This document shows positions 11,586-24,273 of a stretch of 64,000 bases of DNA, one piece after another. Origin of the DNA: Emmonsiellopsis sp. PD_33 (taxonomy: Eukaryota > Ascomycota > Eurotiomycetes > Onygenales > Ajellomycetaceae); contig JANTQF010000027.1 of assembly GCA_032988165.1 (NCBI GenBank), positions 143,729 through 207,728 of the forward strand. The letters are read 5' to 3'. Below the pieces are notes generated by a model, which saw nothing but the letters and a program-made list of their open reading frames with translations, was not told the origin of the DNA and ran no database searches. Position numbers and translations under genes: made by a program. The stretch's first letter is position 1. Each line of letters starts with the position of its first letter.

Positions 11586-14500
11586 ATGGCGTCGCTGCAG
11601 GAAAAGCTCGACAAAATAAAATCCCCCAAGCTGCAAAACCAGCACCATGTAAGCCATCCCAATCCCGCCCTCCACCGCTATATCTATCCCCCAGCGAAAA
11701 ATCCCCAGAGGCTAATTGTCCCTACAGACCTCAGTAGTCCTATCCGCGGTGGAAGACACGCTCCGCGACCAGAATGCCGACTTCACCGCGACCGCATACT
11801 TCGCCGCCCTGCTCGCTCTGCTCGGCCAGGCCATCTCGTCCACCCAGGGCATCGTGAGCAAAGACCTCGCTGCCTCCGTCGTCTACCTCCTCGACACCGT
11901 CGCCCCCTTCGTGCCCGCGCCCCTCCTCCGCTCCAAGTTCTCCCAGATCCTCACTAGTCTCGCGCCGGCCCTGACGCTGCCGGAAATCGAGGCGCCCCTG
12001 CTCAAGTCGTCAATTGGATGTCTGGAATCGTTGCTCGTGGCGCAGGATGCGGCGGCATGGGCGCTGCCGCAGACACAAGTTGGCCCGCGACGGGCGATGG
12101 CGGGACTGTTGGCGCTGGCGGTGGATCATAGGCCGAAGGTGCGCAAGCGGGTGCAGGATACGTTGGTGCACGTATTGAAGAATCCCCCGCCTAGTCCGTC
12201 GCTGGACCATCCCGCGGCGGATATGTGTGCGGAGACGGCGCTGCGGACGCTCAGCGAGAGCATTGCTGCGGCCGCGAAAGCCAAGAAGGCTGGCCGACAT
12301 GGACATCAGGAGCAGAGCCAGCATGAGCCGGTGGTTATCCATGCGGTGCAGCTGGTGAAGACCATTGCGTCTGCGTCTGGGGGGTGGCCGACGAAGAAGA
12401 TCGAGCCGCTTTGCGAGTTGTTGATGAATGTTTCCAGGTCGTCGAATGAGTATCTTACCATGGGGGCGTTTGAGGTGTTCGAGATCATTTTCGAGGGAAT
12501 GGCGGATGATTTTTCTTCGTCGAAATTGCCCCGGCTTATGGAGGCCATTTCGGAATTGAAGCCTGCACAGAATGATTCTCAGCTACTCCCGCCTTGGATT
12601 GCGGTTCTTTCGAGAGGCTACGATGTCTCTGCACAAGTCAACCCGGAGGAAACATTTGAGAAGCTCCCGGAGCTTTTTGATCTTATTTCCGCCTTCCTCG
12701 CCTCGCCTTCGCGAAATATCAGAATATCTGCTTCCGAGTGTCTTATTTCGTTCCTAGTCAACTGCATCCCGGATAGTGTCGTCCTTGAGCCGTCGATATA
12801 TGACGAGAAGATTTTCGAGAAACTCGCCAAAGCTGCTATCGGACTTCTCTCTCTCAAATACCAGGCTGCATGGATGGAGGTATTCCACGTGCTTTCTGCC
12901 ATGTTTGATGCTCTGAAATGGAGGTCTTCCCCTGTTCTGACCGATGTTGTGCGAACAATTGGCGAGCTGCGCGGAAACGAGTCATTCAACGGCAAAAAGG
13001 AGGCTGACAAGGTGCTTGGCTCTGCTATTGCCGCCATGGGTCCGGAGGCAGTGTTGGACATACTTCCCCTGAATATCACGAACCAAAAGGCCGGCCACCC
13101 AGGCCGGGTCTGGCTTATCCCCATCCTCCGCGACCATGTATCAAATACCCGCCTTGCATACTTCAAATCCGAGTTCGTTCCTCTCAGTGAAGCGCTTTTC
13201 CAGAGAGTTCTCGAGTACGGCAATGCTGAGAAAACGGTCGAGGTCAAGATCTTTGAAACCCTCGTCCAGCAGACCTGGGCTACTCTGCCCGGCTTTTGCG
13301 AGCTGCCATTGGATCTTACAGAGGCCTTTGACCAAGGCTTTGCTGAGCTTCTGTCGAATGTGCTGTACAAGCAGACCGAACTCCGGGTGGATGTTTGCAA
13401 GGCGCTACAGAACCTTGTGGAGTCCAACCAGGCCATTACCTCATTGGAGTCTGAGAAGGACGATTTGATACTCCAGCGAAGGATCTCGAAGGAGGATGCA
13501 AAGAAGAATCTTGCGCATCTCGCTACGTTCTCGAGTAACCTGCTCGCTGTCCTTTTCAACGTCTACAGTCAAACTCTTCCGCAGTTCAGGGGCTTTATTC
13601 TACGCTGCATCAATGCCTATTTGAGCATTACTGGCGAAAATGTATGTATTTCTATCCATATTTTAATTCATGTTCATTGAATTGTGTTACTAATGGCGAC
13701 TAGGAATTGATCGAGACGTTCACCCGGGTCACGACAATGCTGGAGAACTCCCTCAATGAACCCCCTGAGACCCCAGAGCAGAAGCAAGCCAAGGGTCCTG
13801 GGGACAAGATGCCCCCAACTTCGCACACACTCATGGATCTCGTCGTTACTATGTCGATATACCTGCCCCGGTCGAGTTTTCAAACCCTGTTTGCCCTCGC
13901 CGCAGTCGTCCTCGGCAAACAGTCCTCTGATCCGCAATTGATCAAGAAAGCATACAAGCTCATCCCCCGCCTTGCGACGACAGAAACCGGCACTGCTGCG
14001 TTGCGCGAACGCAGCTCCGAGCTTCAATCCCTTATTCTCTCCACTGCAGACCAAACGCCGGCCCCAGCTCGCCGAGACCGTCTCCTCGCAATCCATGAAA
14101 TCGTCACCTACCTACCAACCTCAGACCTGCACTTCATCCCCTCCGTCCTCTCAGAGGTTGTCCTTGGATGTAAGGAGAGTAACGAGAAAGCTCGCTCAGC
14201 CGCCTTCGCCCTACTCGTCCACCTCGCCCAGCGCACCATCGACCCGGAACAGAACCCCGCAGGCACCGTCATCCGCAACTCGCTGGTCCCCCACATGCCC
14301 AACGACGCGCCCGACGCGCCCGCCACGATCGAAGAGTTCTTCACTATGGTCTCCGCCGGTCTCGCCGGCAGCTCACCACACATGGTCGCGGCCTCAGTCA
14401 CAGCGCTCTCGCGGCTCCTCTTCGACTTCCACGCTCAACTGCCCCCCGCCATGCTCTCGGACCTCGTCCAAACCATCGACCTCTTCCTAACAAGCAACAA

Positions 14501-15650
14501 CCGCGAAATCGTCCGCTCGGTCCTCGGCTTCGTAAAAGTCGCCGTCGTCGCATTGCCCGAAGACATGCTCCGCCCTCGCTTGGACTCACTCATTCCAAAC
14601 CTCATGGTCTGGAGCAAGGAACACAAGGGCCGCCTAAAGAGCAAAGTCAAGGGCATCATTGAACGGCTGATCCGGCGCTTCGGCGCCCAGCTCCTCGAGA
14701 CTCTCGCCGGCGACGCAGATCGCAAGATGGTCGTGGCAATCCGCAAGGAGCGCGAGCGGCGCAAGCGCAAGAAGACGCAAGCCAAGGAAGCAGGCGACGA
14801 CGAGGAGGAAGAAGGCGAGGGCGACGGCCACGACAACCGCACCCGCAAACCCGGCCCCGCGCCGGGCGAGAAATCATTCAACAACGAATTCGACAAGGCA
14901 GTCTACGGCTCCGACATGTCCGACTCGGACTTTGGCAGCTCGGACTCCGACGACGCCAGCGAAATCGACGTCGACGAGCAAGGCAACATGCACAAGGCCA
15001 GCCGGAAGCAGCATCAACAACGGGGTAAACCCGCCCGCGGTGCCAGCGGCACCCAATACATCCGGGAGCTTTCGCCGGAATCGAACCCGCTTGATCTCCT
15101 CGCGCCCAACGCGCTGGCGAATATCTCGACGACGAAGCCGTCTGTGCGGTTCCTGGCGTCGAAGACGAAAAAGCGCTCTGCGCGCGTTGATGTTGATGGG
15201 AAGCTGCTGCTTGGTTTGGATGGGGATGGGGATATGGGGATGGATTCTGGTGGGGGTGATGCTGGTCCGGCTGCTGAAGGTGGTAGTATCAACGCGTACC
15301 TGTCCGCGGTTGGTGGGCCGGATGCGGTGCGCCGTGGCCAGCGGGGCCGGCTGAAGGTTGCCCAGGGGAAGAGGGGGGGGGGTGATGAGATGGATATTGA
15401 TGAGGATGATGGGGAGGTGGCGAGGGCGGTTGGGAAAGAGATGAAGCATGGGAGTGGGAGGAGGGGGTTGGGGATGGAGAAGGTTAGTGGGAGTGGTGGA
15501 GGGGGGAGGATTGAGAAGAGAGGTCGTGGAGGGAAGTTTGGGGGTGGTGGGCGGGGTGGAGGCGCGAGGAGTGGGAGTGGAGGGTTTAGGGCTGGTGGGA
15601 GGGGAGGACGAGGAGGAGGACGAGGGGGAGGGGGACGGGGGAGGAGGTAG
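11586..15650 (+). CDS. rrp12: Rrp12, HEAT-repeat ribosome biogenesis/export factor
   Basis: 1307-aa HEAT/ARM-repeat protein of the Rrp12 (NUC173) family, needed for pre-rRNA processing and nuclear export of 40S and 60S precursors. Exons: 11586-11648, 11728-13641, 13704-15650; introns of 79 and 62 nt with clean GT-AG borders. The body is helical repeats throughout; the NUC173-type region falls around residues 330-620 (WIAVLSRGYDV, NIRISASECLISFLVNC, GRVWLIPILRDHV). From about residue 1000 the protein becomes charged (EEEEGEGDGHD), then Asp/Ser-rich (SDMSDSDFGSSDSDDASEID), and ends in a long Gly/Arg (RGG-type) tail, typical of nucleolar RNA-binding proteins. The length fits filamentous-fungal Rrp12, slightly longer than yeast. 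The RGG coding tract is almost pure purine on this strand, which creates a spurious proline-rich antisense ORF. Transcribed in tandem with lsm1 but as a separate unit. Confidence 0.95.
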
Positions 15651-16338
15651 ATGGATATAAATAATATTGTTCTCAGGAAAGGGGTGAGTGTGGTTGATTG
15701 TGGATGGCCGTGCAGAATGATACCTAACATCGTTGATGTTGCTGATGTCTATGTTAAAAATTGGGAGAGGAGGGTTTAGGAAAAGGATGTTTTTATTGGT
15801 TTTCCTTATATAGCGAACTATTTAGTTTTAACGCTTTTTTCTTTCGTCAGCCTCTCCTGGTGTTAATCCCAATGTAAAATGCCACTGGCCGAATATACCA
15901 CGGGTGTATTTGGTTGCTCGTCTTTTTATTGACAATTCTTGCCAGCATCAAACCTCATTCAGCAAGCAATGGATTGCCAGAAACCAAACAGGCCTGCAGC
16001 CTGCTGGAGCTATATAATAGAACGTAACTGATGAGGCAACACAAGCCCCTCGGCCGACTACATATATCAGAACCAAAGACCGAAAAACGGCCCTAACCTC
16101 TTCCCAAATCCTGTGACGAGAGACCCTAAAAATAAACGCTCAAACTCCCCATGAAGAATTTCCACCTACTTACTCTCTTCAGATTTTGTTTCAGGGCTAT
16201 AGCCTCCTGACATCACCATGAATAGCACACAGATCATCTCTTTCCTCATTCCCAAGTGGAATCTCCGCTTTGAATACGAAGCCATCAACTGCACCAAAAA
16301 CCCCGAATCAGACACTACAATTCCAGTTTCCTTTCGCA
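15651..16338. other. Convergent intergenic region (rrp12 / NACHT gene 3' ends)
   Basis: 0.69 kb between two converging genes. AT-rich stretches around 15740-15860 could serve as polyadenylation signals. No ORF or RNA gene supported. Confidence 0.5.
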
Positions 16339-19300
16339 TTACAGCCTGAGCCCTGATCGAATAATAGCTACCTCCCCGTTTTTCGGGCACAGCAGTGTCC
16401 CAAACTGATCCAGCGTGACGAGTCTCAAGGTATCTGGAGACAACCAGTCCTTCGGCAAAAAGAAGTGTCTTTGGTAAGCTCTCTCATCTCTATCAAGTTC
16501 CCACGTACATAGCCAGTACTGGTGGTCAAGGAAGACGAGACGCCCCTGAAAGACTCCGACGAGGCGATTCACATTCTCTGATAGTTGGGACAGGCTTCTC
16601 CTTCTTGGTTGGCCTGAGTTCCACTCCTCCCGTAGACTAGTTATTTCTAACCTGCGAGACGCTGCCGGATAGGTTCCGCTGCTGCTACTGACGAAGCCGC
16701 GACTAGAGAGGTATTCAAGAATAATATAGCCGTCTCTTATGTGGAAGACACGTTCAAGAGCCTGGGGCGAAAATGTCGAGGGGATAATCGAATTCCTCGG
16801 CGACGAAATGCCCTGCGCGTTTCGGGATGCGAGGTCACTAATCCTTTCGGAGGCGTCCCCATCCGCCTCTATACTAGCCTTTAATGGACCCGGATTCTTT
16901 GTATGGCTGGATTCGTTAGGCGGAGACGTGACTCCCTCAAGCGTGCTCCAATTGCATATATATTGGTTCTCCCCTTCGATGCAGATCAGCAGCGCGGGAT
17001 CGTGGGGGTGCTGAATCCAACTCCTCTGGTTACTTTCTCGGTGCTCCACCTGAAAGAGTTTTCTCTTCGTTTTGGTGCTCCATACTGCATCTAGGTTTCT
17101 GCAGGAAATAAGGAGGTACTCTTCAGAGCGACTGAATAGTAACTGTGTCACTGTGGTTCCAAATCCTTGGTCAAACAATGGATACACAGCCCATTTCTTT
17201 GGCGCTTGTGGCTTTGGCTTTTCCAGCCTTTTGGCTATAACATGGCCAGAGTCATCGACAGAGGCAATGTACTTTTGAGAGGCAGACCAGGCGATTTCAA
17301 CCACTGACACGCTAGTTGAGTGTCCGTATAGTTTTCGGAGTTTCTGGGCTGTTTCTAGGTCGTATATCACCACGCTTCCATCTTCCTTTCCGGTACAGTA
17401 ATATTTTGCACGATCGCCACATACTAGAGCGGAGACCTGGATCCGGCTGTTGTCGTCCGATGAGACGACTGGGTCAGAGTAAATGGTATCGTGTGAGCTC
17501 AGGTCTTCCTGATTCATATCGTCGGGGCGTATCAATACATCAGGCTCCCAGACATTGCACAATGTTCCACGGATGTCGTAGAATCGCTGAGCATCGGGCG
17601 CCCAGGCAATGTCCCTCACGAACTCGTCGTACTCCACCCGATAGACCAGGCGGAACCGTCCAGTGGACCAGACACTCAGCGTACCATTGTGATCACTTGT
17701 CAGGAGCAGGTTCCCGTCATTGCTAACCACCATCTCCCGAGCCCCAATATGTGAATGTTCTGTCTGGATATCATCGTCAATGTTCCAATCCACTAGCTTC
17801 GTATCTTGGTATAAGATCAAGACGTTCGACGAGTCCGGCTGCCAAAGTACCACTTCCGGTGCGTTCCAGACGTCCTCATCCTTTTTGCAGATATCCTCGC
17901 GTCGGACGCAGCGCCGCGGCGGCTGACGGTGGCGACTGATAGTCCATACAAACACTGGTCGACCGCGCTGAGCGATGGCAATTCTTTTGGCATCTTGGCT
18001 GAACACCATCAGGCGCGGACAGCTGTATTCCGCTTCGGAAGAGTCATCGTGAGCATAAAAGGACCACTCCTCTCTCGCCGTCGGCAGATGGATGCACTGG
18101 ATCATGCAATCATCGTACGCGATAAGTAGCTTGGTGTCATTGCCGGTAAAGGCGAGAGCCATCAATCGTCCGTGACTAGATTTCGGAATCTGATATACCT
18201 CTTGCCCAGTAGTGATATCCCATACCCGAATAGTACGGATGCCCGCTGATGCCACGAGGCTTTTGATTTTGCTAGCTTGGATCGCAGTCACCCACTCACC
18301 ATGGTTCAGGCGCCGAGCTTCTCCACAAGTCTCAGAATGCCAAACCACAAGCGTGCCACTGCTTCCAAGCAGCGTAATAAAGTAGTTATCCTTGCAAATT
18401 ACCTTGTAGGCGGTTTCATCCCCACCCATCGCGAGCCGCGCGAGACAGTCGTTCCAGTTCCCCGGCGAAATCCCGATGACGGACATGGTGCGTTGACTGG
18501 AGTTCTTGAATGCCCGGCTCACCATCGACTCTGTCGGACAGAACGGAATGACATGTTTGTATATCGAAGCTGGGCTTTCAGCTAGATACGCACCGAATCT
18601 ACCTACCACGCGAATGAAATCGGTGGCCCACTGGTGCAAATCAGCGTGACGGCTGGTCTTGAATATGATACTCATTGGGGGCGATTGATTTCGGTGATGG
18701 GCGACCCTCTTCGCGTACGCCTTGAGGTACTGCGCTGACTGGGTTATGATTTGGAGCCTCCCAGTTACTGCGACGACGTTTACCCAGATCAAGGCGAATC
18801 GCTCCAGGAATTCAAAGATAGCAGACTGCAGATCGTCCGAGTCTGCTGCAGCACAACTGACGTGGTAAGCCCAGTAGGAGGTTGCATACAGTAGGAATGG
18901 GGCATTACTGAAAAGATCCTTCGGGTCTAGATTTTTGGTGCGTGGGTTGTTCGACTCGCGGACCATGGCAAAGTTGGACCTCCATTTGTTATCGGACAGG
19001 AAGTTCATGCAGATTATGGCAATATGTTCGTGTCCAACACGACTGTCGATCGTGAGCGGGAGGTTCAGATCTTTGGTGATAAGGAATTGTCGTGCCGTTT
19101 GATGGATTAAGGTTACCTTTGATTTCTCAATTACAACGAAGTTCCCGCAGATCTGAGCAATGGTGACCTTAAGATCCAAGAAGCGGCCGAATTCGGATTT
19201 TAACGCAACCGAAAGCTCCTCGATGTCTAGAGGCCGGAAAGAGCATGAGGCCCAAGTAAGGATTTCTACAGCCATCCTACTGAGACGAGAGGGCTGTTTG

Positions 19301-21659
19301 GCGATGATCTCAGTCATCCTTTCATACATAGACTTCATCCCTTCCGGAATCTCGGTTAGAGCTCTCTCAATGTCGTCTTTCGTGTGCCAGTTATCCTTAA
19401 TTCGATCCAGAGCCAGTTTCACCCAGAGAAAATTGCCAGAAGACTTAGATAGGAGATCTTTAATGACGATTTCCCGTTCTTGACTAGCTGGCAACGCTTG
19501 GTGGACAATTGTTTCGACAAACAGCTTGATATCCTCGGCTGTATCTCTAACTTGGATTTCCTCGCGGTATACTGGGCAGCCAACCAGATTCAAAGCAGCC
19601 GACAAGTCCTTGGTCTGTCGACTTATGAGCAGCACTTTGATGGAGGCCACCGCTTTAATTTTAGAAATTAGTGAAATAAGTGCAGCAGGGTTCTCGGCCT
19701 CGTCCAGTCCATCCAACACCCAAATTAGCGGTTCCTCGAACTTGAGTCTGAACAACAGGCCCTCGAAGACCTTTTCCCATATCAGATTATACTTCTGCGA
19801 AGCAAACAAGATACCAGTTTCTTGATGGAGATCCAGCAACATATCCTGGAAGATCGCATGCTTCTCGGCGATCTGAAATGCAAGGGAACGGAGAAAATAT
19901 GAGATGGTGCGAGTATCATGCTGCTCCGTTTGGAAGAAGTGGTATTGGCAGGTTCCATGTCCGTCATCTTGATTGAGATAATCAATAATATAGCTGGATA
20001 GAGTTGTTTTCCCGGTTGCTGGGAGTCCCGTTAACCAGAAAACCGTCAAACTGTTGCCAATTCCATCAATCCAGTCCCAGAATGTTTTCCTTTGGAGGAT
20101 CCAGTGGCACGTTCCGGGCTGGGTTCGTTGTCGGAAATTCTCAAGATCATCACCATCGTGTTTTATTCCAAGTATATGGTCGAGACTGGCCGCGGGGAAT
20201 GGATTTATCAGTTTCTGGGGCTCGCGTCCAGGCATTCCTGTATAAGCCTGTCAGCCTCACTTTCACTAATAGAATCCTAAGGGAGTTCCCCAACATACGT
20301 AGCTCTTTAATCTTATGCACCAGCCGCCTAAGCACATTCTTGACATTGCGATAGTTTGGATCCTCACGATTCGCGAATTTGGTCAGGCCGTGGTGGTCCG
20401 CAAGCAAAGGCGCCGAGGTCTCTGCCGGATATCCAAGAACCGCAGACTCTTTTTCAACGATCTGGACGGGTGGTTAGCATAGGCTAGAATCATGCCTTCC
20501 GATGAACATACCATGGTCTTAACTCCCGGGGCAAGTGTCGCCTTTAATGTCTCGTGGAAAGAAACCAATTCCAAGCCACCGCACACATTTCGGAACTGCT
20601 CGTTGATGTCATCCAAAGATGTCGATCCCTTTTCCAGTTCGCTCACATACACCTTCGTTGAAACAGTCGGCGAACTGCGAAGGATGTTGTCTAGAATGTG
20701 GGCCAAGTTAGACCCTCGGTGTGGTGTTCCAAGGAAGACAATTCCGTAGGTTTGGGACATCATAGTGGAATACTGGTCATCAGTTTTCCCAATGATATAG
20801 GCCTATACCGCATTGTTAGTCTCGAGCTTCAGTTCATTCTAAAGAGCACTTTGCACCTTTTTGACCACAAGACCGCCCATTGAATGAACCACAAATATCA
20901 GTGGATGCTGGTGTAGTCCCAGTGTTAGCCTCAAGATTGTTTAATCCTGACCATGGGACACCAATCATACCTCACCTATCAACTTGCTATCTTCGCTTTT
21001 CGTATCATGATACATCTTAATTTGGAACAGTAAATCCTTGGCGAAGTCAAGGATACTCAGCGTGGGTGATTGCTGAGCCAAGTGCGCGCTGTAACCGAAC
21101 GTGAAAATCCTAGTATTGGATAATCCCGTTTCAGACCCAAGCCATGGGAGCCAAAATCTCTCGACATCTCGATTATGTGACCACGTTTTCAGCGATGATC
21201 CACCAAGTCCATGGACGAAGATCAGGTCCGCGAAGGGACTCTCAGACTCGGAAATCAGTGTCAAACCGAGGGGGTCTGACATGGGCGGCGTCCTGTTACT
21301 GCCTCGGCGAGAAAATTGAGACCCTAGGGTTAAAAATGAGTACCCGGGAATAGATGATGATGATGATTCTGGCGGCGATGTCTCGTATCGCGGAGGGGGA
21401 TCCGGGGCGCCATCTCGAGATACGGCAGCATTTCTCGAGGAAGATGAAGGTTCGGACGCCCTTCGAGGATCCTGTGAATACTTTCCAGGCCGGACAGGAA
21501 GATTCAAGTTTGGACTTGATAAGTCAGGCTGGTCTGCATCCAGGGTCTGACCCGTTCGGCTGCGCCCAAGTTTCTTGAACTGCGGTTTCTCTTCTTGTCA
21601 GAGGCACTTTTGCGAATCCTGTCCTCCGACATCTCTCTCCCGAACGGAAAACTCACCAT
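16339..21659 (-). CDS. SesB-like hydrolase / NACHT / WD40 NLR-like STAND protein
   Basis: Putative 1671-aa signal-transducing NTPase of the fungal NLR type, the class that includes heterokaryon-incompatibility and non-self recognition proteins. Exons (minus order): 21657-21659 (ATG only), 20971-21579, 20857-20907, 20512-20802, 20299-20461, 16339-20237; all junctions keep frame. Residues 26-110 are Ser/Pro-rich. An alpha/beta-hydrolase (SesB-type) domain follows at about 115-345: oxyanion loop FVHGLGG (H124), nucleophile elbow VVHSMGG (S213), FLGTPHRGS and a candidate catalytic His in ADHHGLTKF (H342). NACHT: Walker A GLPATGKT at 443-450, Walker B LIWVLDGLDEA around 543-553. The C-terminal part (about 980-1671) holds degenerate WD40-type blades (IRVWDITTGQ, LSVWSTGRFR, VVIYDLETAQKLRKLYGH). 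The repeats are not near-identical, so this copy does not look like a hypervariable WD type. Activity of the hydrolase as a cell-death effector is inference from the family. Confidence 0.88.
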
Positions 21660-22411
21660 TATGTACTCCGTACTATGGATGCACTCCGTATGCCAGGTTG
21701 GATGGGATATATGGGTTACATGGCACTTCTGTCCCAGCTATGCGTGTTGGTGCAACACAGTGCCCTTCTTCAAGTTGCAACAAGAAGAGGGCAAGACGGC
21801 AGGGAGAAGGTCGGAGGGACAGAAGTAAAGGAATTATCCAGCCTCATGTATGGATACTTGTACTAGTAATTGGTATTCAATGATTTTATTTGTTAGCTTC
21901 GATTGTCGAGCGGGAATTCCTCAATGGCCCGTATTGTACAGATGTAACTTACAGTTAATTAGTCCACTGGTTACCCCTCAGTTCGTGATTTCATGCGGAA
22001 ATTGATATCAACGCCAGGCTGTAGCAGTCTGATAACTGAAAACTGCTAGTAATAACCCCCCGTTGACCCCGCACCTGATCCATGGATCATGGATGTCTCC
22101 TGTTTAGTTCGTTCACTAGGCGCGGGTATCCAGGGTGATCAATGGATATCAGACCCTAGCGGCTAGAATGTTGTGGTTAATTATGTAGTGATGCCGGTTC
22201 TATCACCCTCAACCGCTACCTCGCCTCCAATCAGCTATGCAGCCTCACGAGCAAGGCTGCACAACTTGTAATTTATCATGCGGCGGACGGAGTAGTCAAT
22301 CCTGCATTTAACCCTCAGCCTCGCCCACATCTTCCTCGAAGAAACCAGCCAAAAACAGATCCATCCACACTTCCCAATCGTGAGAACTCCATAGATTGGG
22401 AAGCAAGAAGA
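21660..22411. other. Divergent intergenic region
   Basis: 0.75 kb between the NACHT gene and the fructosamine-kinase-family gene, read in opposite directions. ORFs at 21575-21883 lie in the likely 5' leader of the NACHT gene and are not supported. No RNA gene seen. Confidence 0.45.
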
Positions 22412-23814
22412 ATGTCAACCGACCATCCACATGTCAACCGCCCGAACAATGTGATGCCCGAGGAGGCCATCAAGCCCCCTGGTACATTCGGGAACTTCCC
22501 TTTGGACGAGGCCGTGTTGGAGAGTATGCCAGAACAGCTCCCTACATAACCATCAATGTAACTAACTTTCTAACTAGAGTTCCCAATCCCCGGCACGCGA
22601 GTTATCTCGTCCCGCGCCTACGGCATGTCCCTGTGGGGGCGATGTGCTAAGATCGTGGCCGAACTACCTAATGGGACGACCAAGAAATACTTCCTCAAGG
22701 TTCACAAGCCGCATGTCGTTCTCTTTTTTCCAAACAGAAACATGAACCCTGACAAAACCTGAGAGGAAACAGGTAGCAAAGGGCCCCAACGCCGCTATCA
22801 TGTGCGAAGGCGAGTTCGAGTCTATGACCGCTATCAATCACACCCTGCCCTCCATGGCGCCAAAGCCCTGGGCCTGGGGCAAGTACAAGAACGACGATGC
22901 ATACTTCATGCTCGTCGACTTCCGCGAGGTTGGCGAGCAGCCGCCCGACCCGATCAAGTTCACCGCGCGGCTGGCGGAGCTGCACAAGAAATCCGTCTCG
23001 CCAACCGGCCGCTTCGGATTCCACACGACAACCTGCCACGGCACCATCACGCAGGCCACGGACTTATGGGAGGAGTCCTGGGCGACCCTCTACCGCAGAC
23101 AACTGGCGCATATGCTCGCCATGGATCTGGAGAAAAACGGACCGTGGCCGGAATTCGAGCACCTGTGCGAACTAACGCTGAACAAGGTCATCCCACGGCT
23201 GCTCGACCCGTTGCAAAGCGAGGGCCGGAGTATCGAGCCGTGTCTCCTGCACGGGGACTGCTGGGATGAGAATACGGCCATTGATATGGAGACCGGGGAG
23301 CCGTTTGTCTTCGATGCTGGGTCGTTCTATGGCCATAATGAGTATGATGTCGGGAATTGGAGGGCGCCGCGACATCGCCTGAGCAGCAGGGTGTATGTGC
23401 GGAACTACAAGCGCCATTTTGCCGTCTCGGAACCGGGTAAGCGTTCATATCCTGGTAAATGGGTCATGGCATTTATTGGGCTAATAAATAAATCTTCGGA
23501 AAAGCGAGTGACTGGGATGGGAGGAATCTGCTCTATTCCCTCCGGTTCAATATCGGAACAGCCATTCTAATTCCCGGGTGTAACCAGCGGGAAGTGTATG
23601 TTTATATCCCACGCAGGCCATCTCTCGTGTCAAGAAGGCTAATCGAATTCTGCGTAGGGTGTATGAGGATATGAAAGAACTCTGCCGCGATTACTGCCCA
23701 GAGGACTACCGCAAACTTATGCAAGGCGCACATGGCTCCGGGCCACAAAATGCGGAGGGGAAGAAGGAGGAGGAGGAAGAAGAGGAGGAAGAAGAAGAAG
23801 AAGACTCGGAGTAA
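22412..23814 (+). CDS. Fructosamine/ketosamine-3-kinase family protein
   Basis: 381-aa protein of the fructosamine-kinase fold (APH/kinase-like), a family that phosphorylates glycated amines so that the sugar is shed. Exons: 22412-22523, 22578-22699, 22773-23436, 23505-23595, 23658-23814. Signs: the N-lobe strand TKKYFLK followed after the intron by the region around CEGEFESM (helix-C Glu), PKPWAWGKY and YFMLVDF hinge-like strands; catalytic loop HGDCWDEN at 238-245 (HGDxWxxN is diagnostic), and metal-binding FDAG at 258-261 within VFDAGSFYGHNEYDVGNW. The length is slightly above the usual 290-310 because of an N-terminal extension and an acidic tail of about twelve glutamates (GAG/GAA repeat) before DSE-stop. 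The donor at 22700 (GTTCAC) is poor, so the second junction is the least certain. True substrate unknown. Confidence 0.85.
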
Positions 23815-24273
23815 AGGACGTTAGCACTAGTCCTTAGAGCCCTATTTAGCAGTTATAGTTAGCTACCACGGAGTAATTGTCTTATTATTGTTAGACCACG
23901 AAAAGGATCACCAACACTTATCAGAGCTCCTCCACCACTTCATTCGAATTTCACTCACCAAATGACAGATGGGGCAAAGACCGTCCGCGGAGAGTTAAAA
24001 TAGTACATCGAAGCTCTATCCACAGACTTGTAATATATATTACTGTAAACAATGGATAGAAGCAGAAAGCATTGTCACACAAGACGGGAGAACACCGGTG
24101 GACAGCGTCGTTTCTATGGTCACGTGACCCTCTCATATTTGAATTTCTTGGCACCCGCAGAGCTTATCATCTTGTCATCTAAACTTCATCAGTGATTTGA
24201 AACACTTCAATAAAATATTAATGTTGACGGTAGAGCAACAATTCCCCATTTAACTCACATCAAGGGCTCGGGG
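23815..24273. other. Intergenic region upstream of the MFS gene
   Basis: 0.46 kb, AT-rich; contains the palindromic CACGTG element listed separately and no supported gene. Confidence 0.5.
24118..24129. promoter_or_regulatory. Perfect 12-bp palindrome with CACGTG core
   Basis: GGTCACGTGACC is a perfect inverted repeat about 145 bp upstream of the MFS start codon. TCACGTGA/CACGTG is the standard site for bHLH factors in fungi. Its function here is inferred from position and symmetry only. Confidence 0.4.

Noticed and set aside
12618..13559. 313-codon minus ORF inside rrp12
   Set aside because: Antisense shadow of a firmly identified exon, no family resemblance.
15014..15730. 238-codon proline-rich minus ORF
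   Set aside because: Exact antisense of the Gly/Arg-rich tail of rrp12; purine-rich coding on one strand gives stop-free Pro codons on the other.
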